Source of the DNA: JANXQG01 sp963709175
GTDB taxonomy: Bacteria > Planctomycetota > Planctomycetia > Pirellulales > Thermoguttaceae
NCBI GenBank assembly: GCA_963709175.1
Contig: CAVPVK010000012.1
Span: 682,001-746,000, forward strand
Direction of reading: 5' to 3'
DNA length: 64,000 nucleotides
Shown one piece after another: positions 40,743 to 50,604 of this stretch. The position numbers and the translations under genes were made by a program. Within the stretch, counting starts at the first letter, position 1. Every line of letters begins with the position of its first letter. The notes below the pieces were generated by a model, which saw only the letters and a program-made list of their open reading frames with translations, had not been told where the DNA came from and did not search any database.

Positions 40743-42859
40743 TGAATCCGCTTTTCCGGTTCGGGCTGGGGCCCATTGACGCTTTGCCGGAACGCCGCAG
40801 GCGTTTCCCGGCCCGCAGTAAAGCCATGCACAATCATTTATTCACCATCGATCAGGTGCGGACCTTTTGGGATAATGTCGCCCCGCGCTACGACGACGTC
40901 AACGCCCGTCTCTCGTGGACGCACGTGGAACGGTTCCTTACGATGCAGGAATTCCTGCCGCGTGGACCCGGGCTGAAGATCATCAACGTATGGTCTCGCA
41001 CGGGCGGTGCGATCCCTTATCTGCGGCAGGCGTGTCCCGACGCGGCCATCACCAACATGGAAGCCTCGGACGCCATGCGGGAAATCGCCCGATCGCGCTA
41101 TCCCAACGAAGTCTTCCTCAGTACGGATTTGCACGAGCTGCCGCACGAGAACGAGAGCCAGGACGTGGTCGTCTCGCTGGAGACACTCGAGCACGTTCCC
41201 GATCCCCTTCACTTTCTCCTGGAGTGTCATCGCGTGCTGAAAGTGGGCGGCCGCCTGATCCTCTCGGCGCCGCCGGCCTGGGCGGAGGTCTTCCTGCGCA
41301 TCTATGAACGGTTCTTCGACAACCATGGCGAGGGACCGCACCGTTTCCCGCGCGTGCAAGCAGTCCTGCAAACCCTCAAAAGCTGTGGCTTCTCGATCGT
41401 CACGCACCGCGGCACCGTTCTGCTTCCTGTGGGTCCGCCGTGGGCAAAGCGCGCGGCCGAATGGCTACAACAGAAGTTCTTGCGGCACATCGGCACGAAT
41501 CGGCTTGGCATCCGGCATTTCTATATTTCCGAGAAGACCGCCACGCGCGACCCGGTCTGGGCCAGGCTCGAGGAAGAAGTCATCCGACCGGGACTCTGCA
41601 GCCACTGTGGCACCTGTGTTGGCCTTTCGGCAGGCAAACTCGAATTCGAGGGGCCCGATGACCGCTGCCTGCCGCGGACCTGCGGCACAGCGGTGCTGCC
41701 CTCGATCTGCTATGAAGCTTGCCCGCAAGTCCGTGCTTCCTATCCCGAGATGAAACAAGCAGTTCTTGGCGATCCCGCAAACCAAAGCCCTTTTCTCGGG
41801 ACTTACCAGCGGATTCTCGTCGCCCATAGCACCGATGAATGCGTTCGCCGTAGCGCCGCGAGCGGCGGGGTGTTGACGGCGCTGATCAATCACTTGCTGG
41901 AGTCCCAGCAAATCGCCGGCGCGGTGGTCTTGGCCATGGACCCCATTTGTCCCTGGCGGTCGATTCCCATCATTGCCCGGACGCCGGCCCAGGTCCTGGC
42001 CGCTGCGCAGAGCAAGTACGTTATTTCCCCCGTGAACACGATTCTCGATCGGTTGACCGAGGAAAGCGGCCCGTTGGCCTTTGTCGGGCTTCCCCACCAG
42101 GTCTTCGCCATTCGGCGTCTGCAGCTCCTAAAGCATCGTTCGGTTAGCTCGCTTCAATACCTGTTCGGGCCGTTTTTCGGCAACGAAATGTACGGTAGCG
42201 CCGTCGATAGCTTCCTGCGAAAATTCTCCGCGCGAAAGGCCGACGTCACCCGGCTCAGCTATCGCGACGGCGAGTGGCCCGGCGCGATGACGGCCTGGCT
42301 CAGCGACGGACGGGTCCTGCAGATGCCGAAGTTTCATGCCAATTATCTCATCCCTTTCCACATTACAGATCATTCGCTGCTTTCACATGACTTGACCAAC
42401 GAACTAACGGATGTCAGCGGCGGCGATGCCTGGGCCCCGGTCTATGAGCAGCGCCGGCAGGGCTTTTCGCTCGTGATCAGCCGGACCGAGCAGGGCGACT
42501 CATTGCTCAAAGAGATGGAGCGCGAAGGAAAACTCTGGGTCAAGGAAATCAGCGAGGCGGAGGCGGTTGCCATGCAAAGCCATGGGATCGACTTCAAGAA
42601 GCGGGGCGGTTATCTGCGGATGCAACGCCGGGCCAGGGCCGGGCTGCGCGTCGTAAACTATGGCGTGGCCCGTACGCCCGTGAGTGTCGGAAGGGCGGCG
42701 TTCGAACGGCTCCTCGGCGCCATCTTTCGCGTCTGCTCGCATCCGCTTGCGCGGCGCGCCGCCGACGCCTTGCCGGACCGGGTCATCGGCCCCATGTTCC
42801 AGTGGTTCCGTTCCGTCTGGAAGGCGGCGACCAGGCACGTCAAACGCACCGGACTGTAG
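40742..42859 (+). CDS. SAM methyltransferase fused to FrhB/FdhB-like iron-sulfur flavoprotein domain
   Basis: 705 residues; ATG 40742 overlaps the previous stop by one base (ATG 40826 is an alternative). Residues about 30-240 form a class I methyltransferase (FWDNVAPRYDDVNARLSW, ITNMEASDAMREIARSRYP, VVVSLETLEHVPDPLHF, GGRLILSAPP). Motif I is unusual, NVWSRTGG instead of DxGxGxG. From about 285 on comes a coenzyme F420 hydrogenase/dehydrogenase beta-subunit type domain: GLCSHCGTCVG cysteine cluster, ICYEACPQVRASYPEMK, RSAASGGVLTALINHLLES, and ALGLPH-like FVGLPHQVFAIRRL. FrhB-type proteins are often found in polysaccharide clusters. Likely modifies or reduces a glycan or lipid precursor made by the genes upstream; this is inference. 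Confidence 0.85.
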   Translation: MNPLFRFGLGPIDALPERRRRFPARSKAMHNHLFTIDQVRTFWDNVAPRYDDVNARLSWTHVERFLTMQEFLPRGPGLKIINVWSRTGGAIPYLRQACPDAAITNMEASDAMREIARSRYPNEVFLSTDLHELPHENESQDVVVSLETLEHVPDPLHFLLECHRVLKVGGRLILSAPPAWAEVFLRIYERFFDNHGEGPHRFPRVQAVLQTLKSCGFSIVTHRGTVLLPVGPPWAKRAAEWLQQKFLRHIGTNRLGIRHFYISEKTATRDPVWARLEEEVIRPGLCSHCGTCVGLSAGKLEFEGPDDRCLPRTCGTAVLPSICYEACPQVRASYPEMKQAVLGDPANQSPFLGTYQRILVAHSTDECVRRSAASGGVLTALINHLLESQQIAGAVVLAMDPICPWRSIPIIARTPAQVLAAAQSKYVISPVNTILDRLTEESGPLAFVGLPHQVFAIRRLQLLKHRSVSSLQYLFGPFFGNEMYGSAVDSFLRKFSARKADVTRLSYRDGEWPGAMTAWLSDGRVLQMPKFHANYLIPFHITDHSLLSHDLTNELTDVSGGDAWAPVYEQRRQGFSLVISRTEQGDSLLKEMEREGKLWVKEISEAEAVAMQSHGIDFKKRGGYLRMQRRARAGLRVVNYGVARTPVSVGRAAFERLLGAIFRVCSHPLARRAADALPDRVIGPMFQWFRSVWKAATRHVKRTGL

Positions 42860-43034
42860 CCGGATCTATATCTTCCTCACATCCCAATAAACGGTGCAGG
42901 CGCTTCTCATAAAAGGCAATCAACGACACTGGTTCGCGCTGGCCCGCACCCGCGCGGCGAAAGACCTTGGACCGACTACTATAAATCGCATAATGTCTGC
43001 ACGGTGTGCCAGCGACCGAACGGAAACGCGGAAA

Positions 43035-43050
43035 CGGCGACAGGTCGCCG
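43035..43050. repeat. Short perfect palindrome between convergent genes
   Basis: CGGCGAC-AG-GTCGCCG, with 7-base arms. It lies in the 242-base gap between the converging methyltransferase/FrhB and sulfatase genes and could stop transcription from either side. No T tract follows. Confidence 0.7.
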
Positions 43051-43101
43051 CACTCCAACGAATATATATATCCAGGAACCTCTCAGCTAGGTTCGTCGGT
43101 T

Positions 43102-44571
43102 CTACAAGCTGGGCTCGGGCCTGGCGTGATTCGGGCCGGGACCCTTAAACTGCTTCCAGTATTCTTCCACAAAGGGCGGCGTCTTGGGCGCGGTCAAGTA
43201 GGCTTTTTCGTTCTCCATGCACGGCAGGACTTCGTCCCACCAGCGGTCATAGGCCTCGTCGAGCCGGGCAACGACCTCGGGGTGTTTACCGCCGATGTCG
43301 GTTTTCTCGCCCGGATCGGCCTTCAAATCGAATAGTCCTTTGCCGCCCACTCTCAGATATTGCCGCCAGCGGACGCTGTGGGGGCCGTTCTTTTCTGGCT
43401 TCACCCCAACCGGCCAGCGGCCGATGTGCGTGAACAACATCCGGTCCTCGTGCCAGCGAGCCTGCGGGTTCTCCAGCAAGGGGACGAGGCTGAACCCATC
43501 TTGACGCGCTCGCACATCCGCCGGAATCTTTGCGCCGGCCAGTTCCGCGAACGTAGGAAAGATGTCCACGTGCGCGGCGAGTGCGTTGCACGCCGCGGGT
43601 TGGATCGCGCCGGGCCAACGCCACAGCGACATCGCCCGCGTGCCGCCGTTGTCGGGCGTGTTCTTGCTTCCTTTCATGCCCGCGTTCCAGATCTCGCAGG
43701 CCGGGGCAAAGCCGCCGTTGTCGTTGATGCAGATGACCAGCGTATTGTCGTCGATGCCCCAGGCATTCAGCTTCGCCAGCAGCCGGCCGAGGTTGTCGTC
43801 GATGTTGACGATCATGCCGTAGAACTTCGCCACCATGGGCGACACCTTGCCGGCGTACAGTTTCTCGTACTCCGGCGGGCAGTCCAGCGGGGCGTGCGGG
43901 GCGTTGGTGGCTAAGTAGGCGAAGAACGGTCGGTCGCCCTTGACCGATTCGATCCATTTCGTCGCCTGGTTGAAGAAGATGTCAGTGCAGTAGCCGCGGG
44001 TCTTGACGAAGCGGCCATTGTGCTTGATGAGCGGGTCGAAGTAACGGTTTTCCGGGGCGTCGGCGCAACTGCCCGGATAGCGTTGGCCGATGCCGCCGCC
44101 GCCGTGGATGAAGACCTCCTCAAAACCCCGCCGGTCGGGCTGGTAGGCGTCCTCGTCGCCCAGGTGCCACTTGCCAAAGATACCCGTCCGGTAGCCGGCC
44201 CGCCGCAGAACTTCGGCGATGGTGGCCGTCTTCGGGCTCATCCGCTCGCGTTCGCGGATGGTGTGCGTTACGCCATTCTTGAACTCGTGCTTGCCGCTCA
44301 TCAAGGCCGAGCGGGTGGGCGAGCAAGTGGGGCTGACGTGGAAATCCTCGAAATGCACGCCCTCGTGGCAGAGGCGGTCGATGTTCGGCGTTTTGAGGAT
44401 CGGGTTGCCGTTGCAACTGGCGTCGCCGTAGCCCTGATCGTCAATCAGCAGCAGGATGATGTTCGGGCGTTTGCCGGCCAGCGGTTCAGCGGCGCGGCTG
44501 GCGCTCGCCCAGCAGGCAGCCATGGCCAGGACCGCGGCAAGCCATTGAACGCTTTTCAAGCAGAAGTTCAT
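43102..44571 (-). CDS. Secreted sulfatase (arylsulfatase A type)
   Basis: 489 residues from ATG 44571 (GGGGA about 9 bases upstream); a GTG 12 bases further upstream is possible. A signal peptide (WLAAVLAMAACWASASRAAE) is followed by the metal site IILLLIDDQGYGD and the sulfatase signature CSPTR (Cys83, to be converted to formylglycine) in SPTCSPTRSALMSGKHE. GYRTGIFGKWHLG and VICINDNGG (second metal-site Asp/Asn) are present, so it should be active. Releases sulfate from sulfated glycans or other esters in the periplasm. The required formylglycine-generating enzyme is not in the window. A hairpin repeat lies upstream, before the DUF4340 gene. Confidence 0.95.
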   Translation of the reverse strand: MNFCLKSVQWLAAVLAMAACWASASRAAEPLAGKRPNIILLLIDDQGYGDASCNGNPILKTPNIDRLCHEGVHFEDFHVSPTCSPTRSALMSGKHEFKNGVTHTIRERERMSPKTATIAEVLRRAGYRTGIFGKWHLGDEDAYQPDRRGFEEVFIHGGGGIGQRYPGSCADAPENRYFDPLIKHNGRFVKTRGYCTDIFFNQATKWIESVKGDRPFFAYLATNAPHAPLDCPPEYEKLYAGKVSPMVAKFYGMIVNIDDNLGRLLAKLNAWGIDDNTLVICINDNGGFAPACEIWNAGMKGSKNTPDNGGTRAMSLWRWPGAIQPAACNALAAHVDIFPTFAELAGAKIPADVRARQDGFSLVPLLENPQARWHEDRMLFTHIGRWPVGVKPEKNGPHSVRWRQYLRVGGKGLFDLKADPGEKTDIGGKHPEVVARLDEAYDRWWDEVLPCMENEKAYLTAPKTPPFVEEYWKQFKGPGPNHARPEPSL

Positions 44572-44599
44572 GGCAATCCCCACTAGTACGAGAAGACGC

Positions 44600-44630
44600 A
44601 GGCCGGAACTGCGAGAGCTTGTTCCGGCCT
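44600..44630. repeat. Hairpin repeat AGGCCGGAAC...GTTCCGGCCT, copy 1
   Basis: Perfect 10-base arms (44600-44609 and 44621-44630) around an 11-base loop. The loop side CCGGAACTGCGAGAGCTTG recurs at 60411-60429 with one difference. It lies between the DUF4340 stop and the sulfatase start, where it could also terminate the upstream operon. Confidence 0.85.
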
Positions 44631-44666
44631 ACTGTGCATGTCTGCGGCCTACCGCGATTCGCTCGC

Positions 44667-46613
44667 TTACTTCTTCTCAGCCGGTGGCGGCGCGTCCTTC
44701 TTCAACTGCTCCAAGGTGGCGGAGGGACTGGCCGGCAAGGCGTCGTGGTCATGGTCGTGATCGTGACCGGCTGCGTCCTTGGGCGGCTCCTTCTTCTTGA
44801 CGATGTCCTTGCGGTCTATGTGGATCTTGGCGTAGGTGTCGCCGGGGATGACGTAGTACCACTGGGCAAAGCGTTCGGTGAGCTCCTTGGCGTGCTTCTT
44901 GCCGGCGGCTACCTTGGAGTCGTACTCGTCCTGCCGCCGCTTGTTCTCGGTCTCAACCTGCTTCCGCTCAGCGGCCAAAGTGGCAGCGTCCTTCTTCGGC
45001 TCCTCTTTCTTGGCCTCATCCTTCTTCGGCTCTTCCTTCTTAACTTCATCCTTCTTGCTCTCGCCAGCCTTGGCTACCGGATCCTTCTTCGGCTCCTCTT
45101 TCTTGGCGTCGGCCTTCTTCGGGTCATCCTTCTTCAAGTCGCCCATCTTGTCTCCGGCCTTTTTATCTTCGGACCTCTTGGCGTCGGCGGCTTTGTCGTC
45201 GCCCTTCTTGACTTCTTCCTTCTTGACTTCATCCTTCTTAACAGCGGCCTTGGCCTCTTTGGCATCGTCCTTCTTCGGCCCCGCCTTCGCCGGCGGGGCG
45301 GCTTCGGCCGGCTTTTCCTCGGGCAGCTTGTCGAAGACCGGCTTGGGGATGGCGTCCTGATTGAAATCGGCCGTAACGAAGAGCCAGCGGTCCATGCCAG
45401 GCGAGGAAGCGTCCTGGGACTTGTCTTCCTTCGCTGCCTTCCCTGCCTTCTTCTTCGCCGCGGCGTACGACTCGCCCTTGGTCAGGCCGAAGCGGAGGAG
45501 GTAACGGGCCCCGTCGGCCATTTGCAAAGTGATCTCGCCCGAATTCGAAAAAATCTCCGCGGGGACCTTGGGGTCCTTGGAGACGGGGACCACGTAAAAT
45601 CCCTTTTCCTCCAAAGTGTCTACGGTGTCCTGGTCGAGGTTGCGTACCCGCAGGTCGGCAGGCACCGCGGCCGGCTTCCGCTGGACATCGACGATCTTGA
45701 GATCTTCCAGGGCGGACTTCAGGGCATCGAGATTCGCCGTGTTGAGCTCCTCGGTTGCCGCCATGGGGCATGGCGTCATTTTCTCCTTCGCCGGATCGAA
45801 GGTCATGGCCTGGGTGAGCTTCCAGGGCTGGTCGCCGGAGGCCAAATCCAGGCTATAGTCGCCCTTGGAATTGAGGACGGGCGCTACCACAATCTGGTTG
45901 TTTTCCCGCATCGGCGCGAAGGTGAACGTGTAGTCCTTGATGCCGACCTTCTTGAGGTCCATCGAACTGAGGTTCAATAGGTTCTTCTCGATCCAATCCT
46001 CGAAGTGCACCGAGAGCGTACTGGCATCGAGCTTAACGATGTACACTGGCTCCTTGCCGGCGATGCGGACATAATACTGCTCGGGCTGCTCGGGCACGGC
46101 CTTTCCAATGATGGCGTCGGCCAGCGGGTGGCCCTCCCCGCTCATCGTCACTCGCGTGCCGATTCCTTCATCCGTCGACTTGATGGTCTTGGGATCGGGA
46201 TCGACGACTTCGTAACTGTTGTAGGCCTTGCGCACGGCGGCGTCATCCATAGGCGGCGAACCCGGGTCGAAGCCGGGAGCAAGGCCGAGGATCGTCAGAT
46301 CGATCAAGGCATTGGCTGCCGAGGCAAGGTGGTCCTTGGCGTCGGCCGGATACTTGCCGTGCGAGGGAATCACCCACAGCCCGTTGATCTTGGCGACCTC
46401 CAGGGCCAGCGAATCGCCCTTGGATTGGTCGTAGCGCAGAATCCGCAGGTTGTCCACCGACCGCGGATCCTTGAAGTCGGGGAAGAGTTTCGTGCCCAGT
46501 ACGGCCGAATCGCTCTTCGCGACGGTGACGGGACGGGTAAACCAGGCTACGCCGCCCACGAGGACCGCGGCCGCCAGGAACCAGACCGTTTTGGAGTTTT
46601 CGTTGCCGTTCAT
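44667..46613 (-). CDS. DUF4340 protein with Lys/Glu-rich repeat region
   Basis: 648 residues. One N-terminal transmembrane helix (TVWFLAAAVLVGGVAWF), then the DUF4340 body: LFPDFKDPRSVDNLRILRYD, NGLWVIPSHGKYPADAKDHLASAANALIDL and KEPVYIVKLDASTLSVHFEDWIEKNLLN. From about 430 to 560 it becomes a highly charged region of repeated KKDEVKKEEPKKDEAKKEE blocks, then a C-terminal block with AQWYYVIPGDTYAKIHIDRKDIVKKK and a His/Asp run (HDHDHDHD). DUF4340 proteins accompany Gld-type ABC systems and probably form their periplasmic part. It is the last gene of the operon that begins at 51340. Confidence 0.9.
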   Translation of the reverse strand: MNGNENSKTVWFLAAAVLVGGVAWFTRPVTVAKSDSAVLGTKLFPDFKDPRSVDNLRILRYDQSKGDSLALEVAKINGLWVIPSHGKYPADAKDHLASAANALIDLTILGLAPGFDPGSPPMDDAAVRKAYNSYEVVDPDPKTIKSTDEGIGTRVTMSGEGHPLADAIIGKAVPEQPEQYYVRIAGKEPVYIVKLDASTLSVHFEDWIEKNLLNLSSMDLKKVGIKDYTFTFAPMRENNQIVVAPVLNSKGDYSLDLASGDQPWKLTQAMTFDPAKEKMTPCPMAATEELNTANLDALKSALEDLKIVDVQRKPAAVPADLRVRNLDQDTVDTLEEKGFYVVPVSKDPKVPAEIFSNSGEITLQMADGARYLLRFGLTKGESYAAAKKKAGKAAKEDKSQDASSPGMDRWLFVTADFNQDAIPKPVFDKLPEEKPAEAAPPAKAGPKKDDAKEAKAAVKKDEVKKEEVKKGDDKAADAKRSEDKKAGDKMGDLKKDDPKKADAKKEEPKKDPVAKAGESKKDEVKKEEPKKDEAKKEEPKKDAATLAAERKQVETENKRRQDEYDSKVAAGKKHAKELTERFAQWYYVIPGDTYAKIHIDRKDIVKKKEPPKDAAGHDHDHDHDALPASPSATLEQLKKDAPPPAEKK

Positions 46614-46712
46614 CTTATCTTCTCTTGGAGCTAGAATGCGAATTGTGGTTTAGGGAATGGAAGTCCTGCGTCGGGATTGCGCTGCTCTTGATCGCGATCC
46701 CACCGGGCGCGG

Positions 46713-49700
46713 TCAGCGCAAGCGCTTGCTGGAAACGCCTTCGCGCTCCTTAGCGCGGCGGTTGAAGAAGACTATCGACGCGACCACCAACAAGGGGATC
46801 GGCGGCACGACCACGGCCCAGAGCTTGTAGTTGTTCTGCAGGGCCTGGATCGCCGCCTCCTGGTCGTCGTCGATCTTGCGGACCTCTTCGTTGTATTTCT
46901 GGTCGCTTTCGGTCTTCTTCTCGTCCAGCTTCCGCTCGTAATTGCGTTTTTCCGTGGCCATCCACTGGATGGTTTCCATGGGGCCGAGCTTTTGTTTCTT
47001 GGCCTCGGCCTCGATTTCTTTGACCTTGGCCTGAAAATCCTGCTGCGCTTTCTTGACGAGATCGTCATGCTCCGCGCTCAAATCGCGGCGGGCCTCGGCG
47101 CTCTTGTCACGGGCCGCCTGGGTATGGGCGAAGAATCGCTCCAGCGTGCGGTGCTGCGGTCTCCGCTTGCGGAGCTCCAGGAAGCGATTGTCGCCGGACA
47201 AGGAGTCCAGGGCGTTGAGCACGAAGGTCACGTTGTCGAAGTCGAAGTCGACGTCCTGACCGGGCAGGCGACCCTGCTCGCGCCACCGGAAGAAGTCGTC
47301 GCCCACGACCTCCGCATCCGCCACAAGCACGACGTTCAGCGGGGTCGCAGCGCCTTGGACCCCCCGGAGCTGCCCCTCGATGTGCGCGGCCAACACGTAC
47401 TGCTGGTGGTCGCTGGGCTGGTAGTAGAGCGAGCGGCCGGAATTGAGCGTCTGGCGGCCGCCGTCGAAACTCCACATCTGGGCGACGGGGACCGTGCCCG
47501 CCGAGCGGCTGCTCGTTTCCACCAGCGGCACGAATTTGCGGTCCTTGATCTGCAAGGCCATCACTCCCTCGGCGTACCTGATCGCGTCCGACACGCGGAC
47601 GCCGGCCAGGGCCAGCTTGGTTTCGGCGATCCGCTTCTCAACCTTGGCCATGGCTTTCTTCTCTTCCGCGGTCCGCTGGCTGGCCTTGGCCACGTCGCTC
47701 GTGGCCTTGCCCGTGCCGCCGTTCAGTGCGGCGGCCTCGCTCTCCAATCGCGTCGCCTCCTGCGCCAGGTTATCGGCCTCTTCGCTCAGCCGGCCCGGGT
47801 CCGCCTCTGACAGGCGGTTGGCCTCATCTTCAGATATGCCCGGTCCCGCGACGCGGAAGGGGAAGCGGTTTTCCAAATCTCGCCGCAATTCCTCGATTGC
47901 CGCGGTCTCGCTGCCCGCGCTCAAGCCCTTCAGCAGCGACCTGAAAGAGGCGTCGTTGCCAATCTGGTCGGGCCGGATCGTTTTGTCGCCCTCGCCGCCG
48001 GCGGCGACGCGGTCGTGCTCGTCCTGAATAGCGGCGAAGCGCTTGGCAAGCTCTTGGATCTTGTCCTCATTGCCCTGCATCTCGCCCTTCTCGATTTGCG
48101 TCTTGTATTTCTCGAACTCGGAGGCAATCGTGTTCATTTGCCGCTCGAGTTGCCGGGCATATTGCTTGTTGACCCACTTGGCGATCAGCCGCTTGACAAC
48201 TTCCGGCGTGTCCTCGATGAAGCCCGGCGCCGGGAAGAACATGTGTTGCAGCTTGGAACTAATCGGGTCGGCTTTTTCGGGATCGTCGTCTCGGAAGGGG
48301 TCCTTGGCCCCGCAGGCATGATCGACGAAGACCAGTTCCGGTGGCAAGTCGGCGAACTTGGGATATGGGTTGTAGCGCTGCCAGACGATCGATCCCATCG
48401 ACCGCGACGGCTGCGGGCCGGCCATGGGGTTGAACTCGTTGCTATCGCCTCCGCCGTTGCTGAAGTCGACGCCCAGCAAACGCCACAAGGCGCCGATATC
48501 GCCCTTTTGCTGCTGCTCGGGCGAGTAGCCGCCGAACATGCCGCCCTGCGGCTGCCGCGGCTGGTACGTGCCGGGAATGCCCGACATCATGAGGAAGCAC
48601 GGGTCTTCGAAGATCACCGCCTTCTGACCCGCGCGGATGGCGGCGACAAAGCTCTCCATCTCCTGCTGTCCCATAGCCGAGGGTTGGATCGCCAGGAGGA
48701 CGTCGTAATGCTTGCTTTCCTCGCCCGGCTTGCCCAGCGCGGCCAGGTCGGCCGGGCTGACCTGCACGACCTCGTATTGCTTCTTCAGTTCGTCGATGAG
48801 CTGCCACGACGGCGACATCCCCATTTGCGTGAAGTTGCCGCTGACGTGGGCGTCGGTCTCCAGCACGCCGATCCGCTTCCGCTTCTGCCGCGTGACGGTC
48901 GAGAGCGAACGGACCAGCTCGTATTCGGCGGGCAACCCCTTGTCGATAAAGGGCAGGACGATCTTCTCCAGCCCGCAGGTGAAAGCCACGCCGAGGAAGA
49001 TCTTGACGCGCTTGTAGTTTCCACCGACGGTGTCGGCGACGTCCCGGGCGACGATGTTGTAGCGGTTTTTAGCCACCTCGATGAGCGGATCGCCATGCTG
49101 CATGTCGTTGATGTTCAATTCCACCATGTCCCCGCCGAGGGCCTTGAATTCCCGCAGCACCGACAACAGGTTGAGGCGGGTCTGGACATAGGCCTCCGGA
49201 ACCTCGGTGCTGATGTATGCGTCGATCCGCACCGGCCCCTGGACCTTGAGCTTGTCGAATTGTTCCCGCAGCTTGGCGAGTTGCTTGGCCTCGTCCGTCA
49301 GCGGCGCCGGCTTGGTCACCGCCTGGGTCTCCGGCTGCTTGACGCTGGGGTTCTTGGTGCTGTCTTTTGGATCGGCAGGCTTCGCCGGCGACGATTTGGC
49401 CTCGGCCGGCTTGGCGTCGCTCGAGGTCTTGGGGGCCGCTTGAGCCTTCCCGTCGGCCGCTTTGACCGCCGAGGACTTCGCTTCCGCCGCTTTGGCAGCC
49501 GCAGCCCTTTCGTCGGCCTCTTTTTTCTTCTGTGCTTCTTCCTTCTTCCGATCGGTATCTTGTTTCTTGACCACCTCTTCCAGCTTGGCAATTTGCGGTT
49601 CGAGCTTGCCTGCCTCGACGTAGTCGGACTTCATATCCTTGACCAGCTTGACCGTATAGGGCGAGAGGGAGCTGAGTTGCTCGCTGGTGGCGTCCCAGCG

Positions 49701-50532
49701 AATATAGTGGTTCCCAACGGCGAAGACCACCGCTGCTCCGATGGCCCCTAAGGCCAGGGCGCGAATTACGAAATGACCGCTTTGTGCCGTGGTGTCCTCG
49801 CCGCGGGCCCAGTTGCCGACCGATCAGCACCATGCACACGTAGAGCATGATCGCCGCGATGGCGAGAAAATAAAAGATCCCCGATAGATCGATCATTCCC
49901 CGGCCGAACTCCTGGCATTGCCCCCCCACGCTCCACTGCCGCATCGCCGCGGCCAGCGAATGGCTTGAGCCGGGCACGAGGTCGACATAGCCGATTACCA
50001 CCAGCGGCGCGTTGAACAAGGCCCCCAGGATGAAGGCCACCGTCAGGTTCCGCGTCAGGAACGAGGCCACCATGCCGATCGCCAGCATGGCCAGGCCGAG
50101 CATCCAGTAACCGAAGTGCGTGCAGGCATAAAGCCCCCAGTCGGGCCTGCCCAGCAGGCTGAGCACGGCGGCGTTGCTGGCCATAGAGATCAACAAGGCC
50201 ACCGTATAGATCGCCACGGCGGCGAAGTACTTGCCAAGCACGATGTCGAAGTCGGTCGCCGGAAGCGTCAGCAGCAACTCGTCGGTGCCCTGCCGGGTCT
50301 CATCGGCCCAGATGCTCATGGTAATGGCGGGCACGAATACCAGCATGATCAGGGGAAACAGCTTGTTGAGCTGGCCCAGGTTCGCCAGGTTGGCGTTGAA
50401 GAACTCGTCCGGCCAGAACGCGGCCACCGCGCTGAGGAACACGAACACGCAAATGAATACGTAGCCCGTCGGGTTGGCAAAATAGCTGAAGAAGTTCCGC
50501 TTGAAGACTGCCGTCAGCACACTGGTTTTCAT
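46713..50532 (-). CDS. GldF-GldG fusion: ABC-2 permease plus large periplasmic domain (apparent frameshift)
   Basis: About 1273 residues. The first 240 are a GldF-like ABC-2 permease (NFFSYFANPTGYVFICVFVFL, PAITMSIWADETRQGTDELLLTLPATDFDIVLGKYFAA, six helices). A frame break near 49815 is followed, in the restored frame, by NWARGEDTTAQSGHF, another helix and a GldG-like domain (IRWDATSEQLSSLSPYTVKLVKDM, GPVRIDAYISTEVPEAYV, VELNINDMQHGDPL). A charged Lys/Ala/Pro insert lies near its start, and long coiled coils precede a last helix (WAVVVPPIPLLVVASIVFF). Works with the ATPase encoded just upstream; exported substrate unknown. In Bacteroidota GldFG belong to gliding and secretion, but here a general envelope role is more likely. 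Confidence 0.85.
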
Positions 50533-50604
50533 GGTGATTATAGGAAGAAGATTGCTGGAAGGGTTGTTGGGGCGCGGGGCGGGACGAGGGCGGAGCGTCG
50601 GGCG

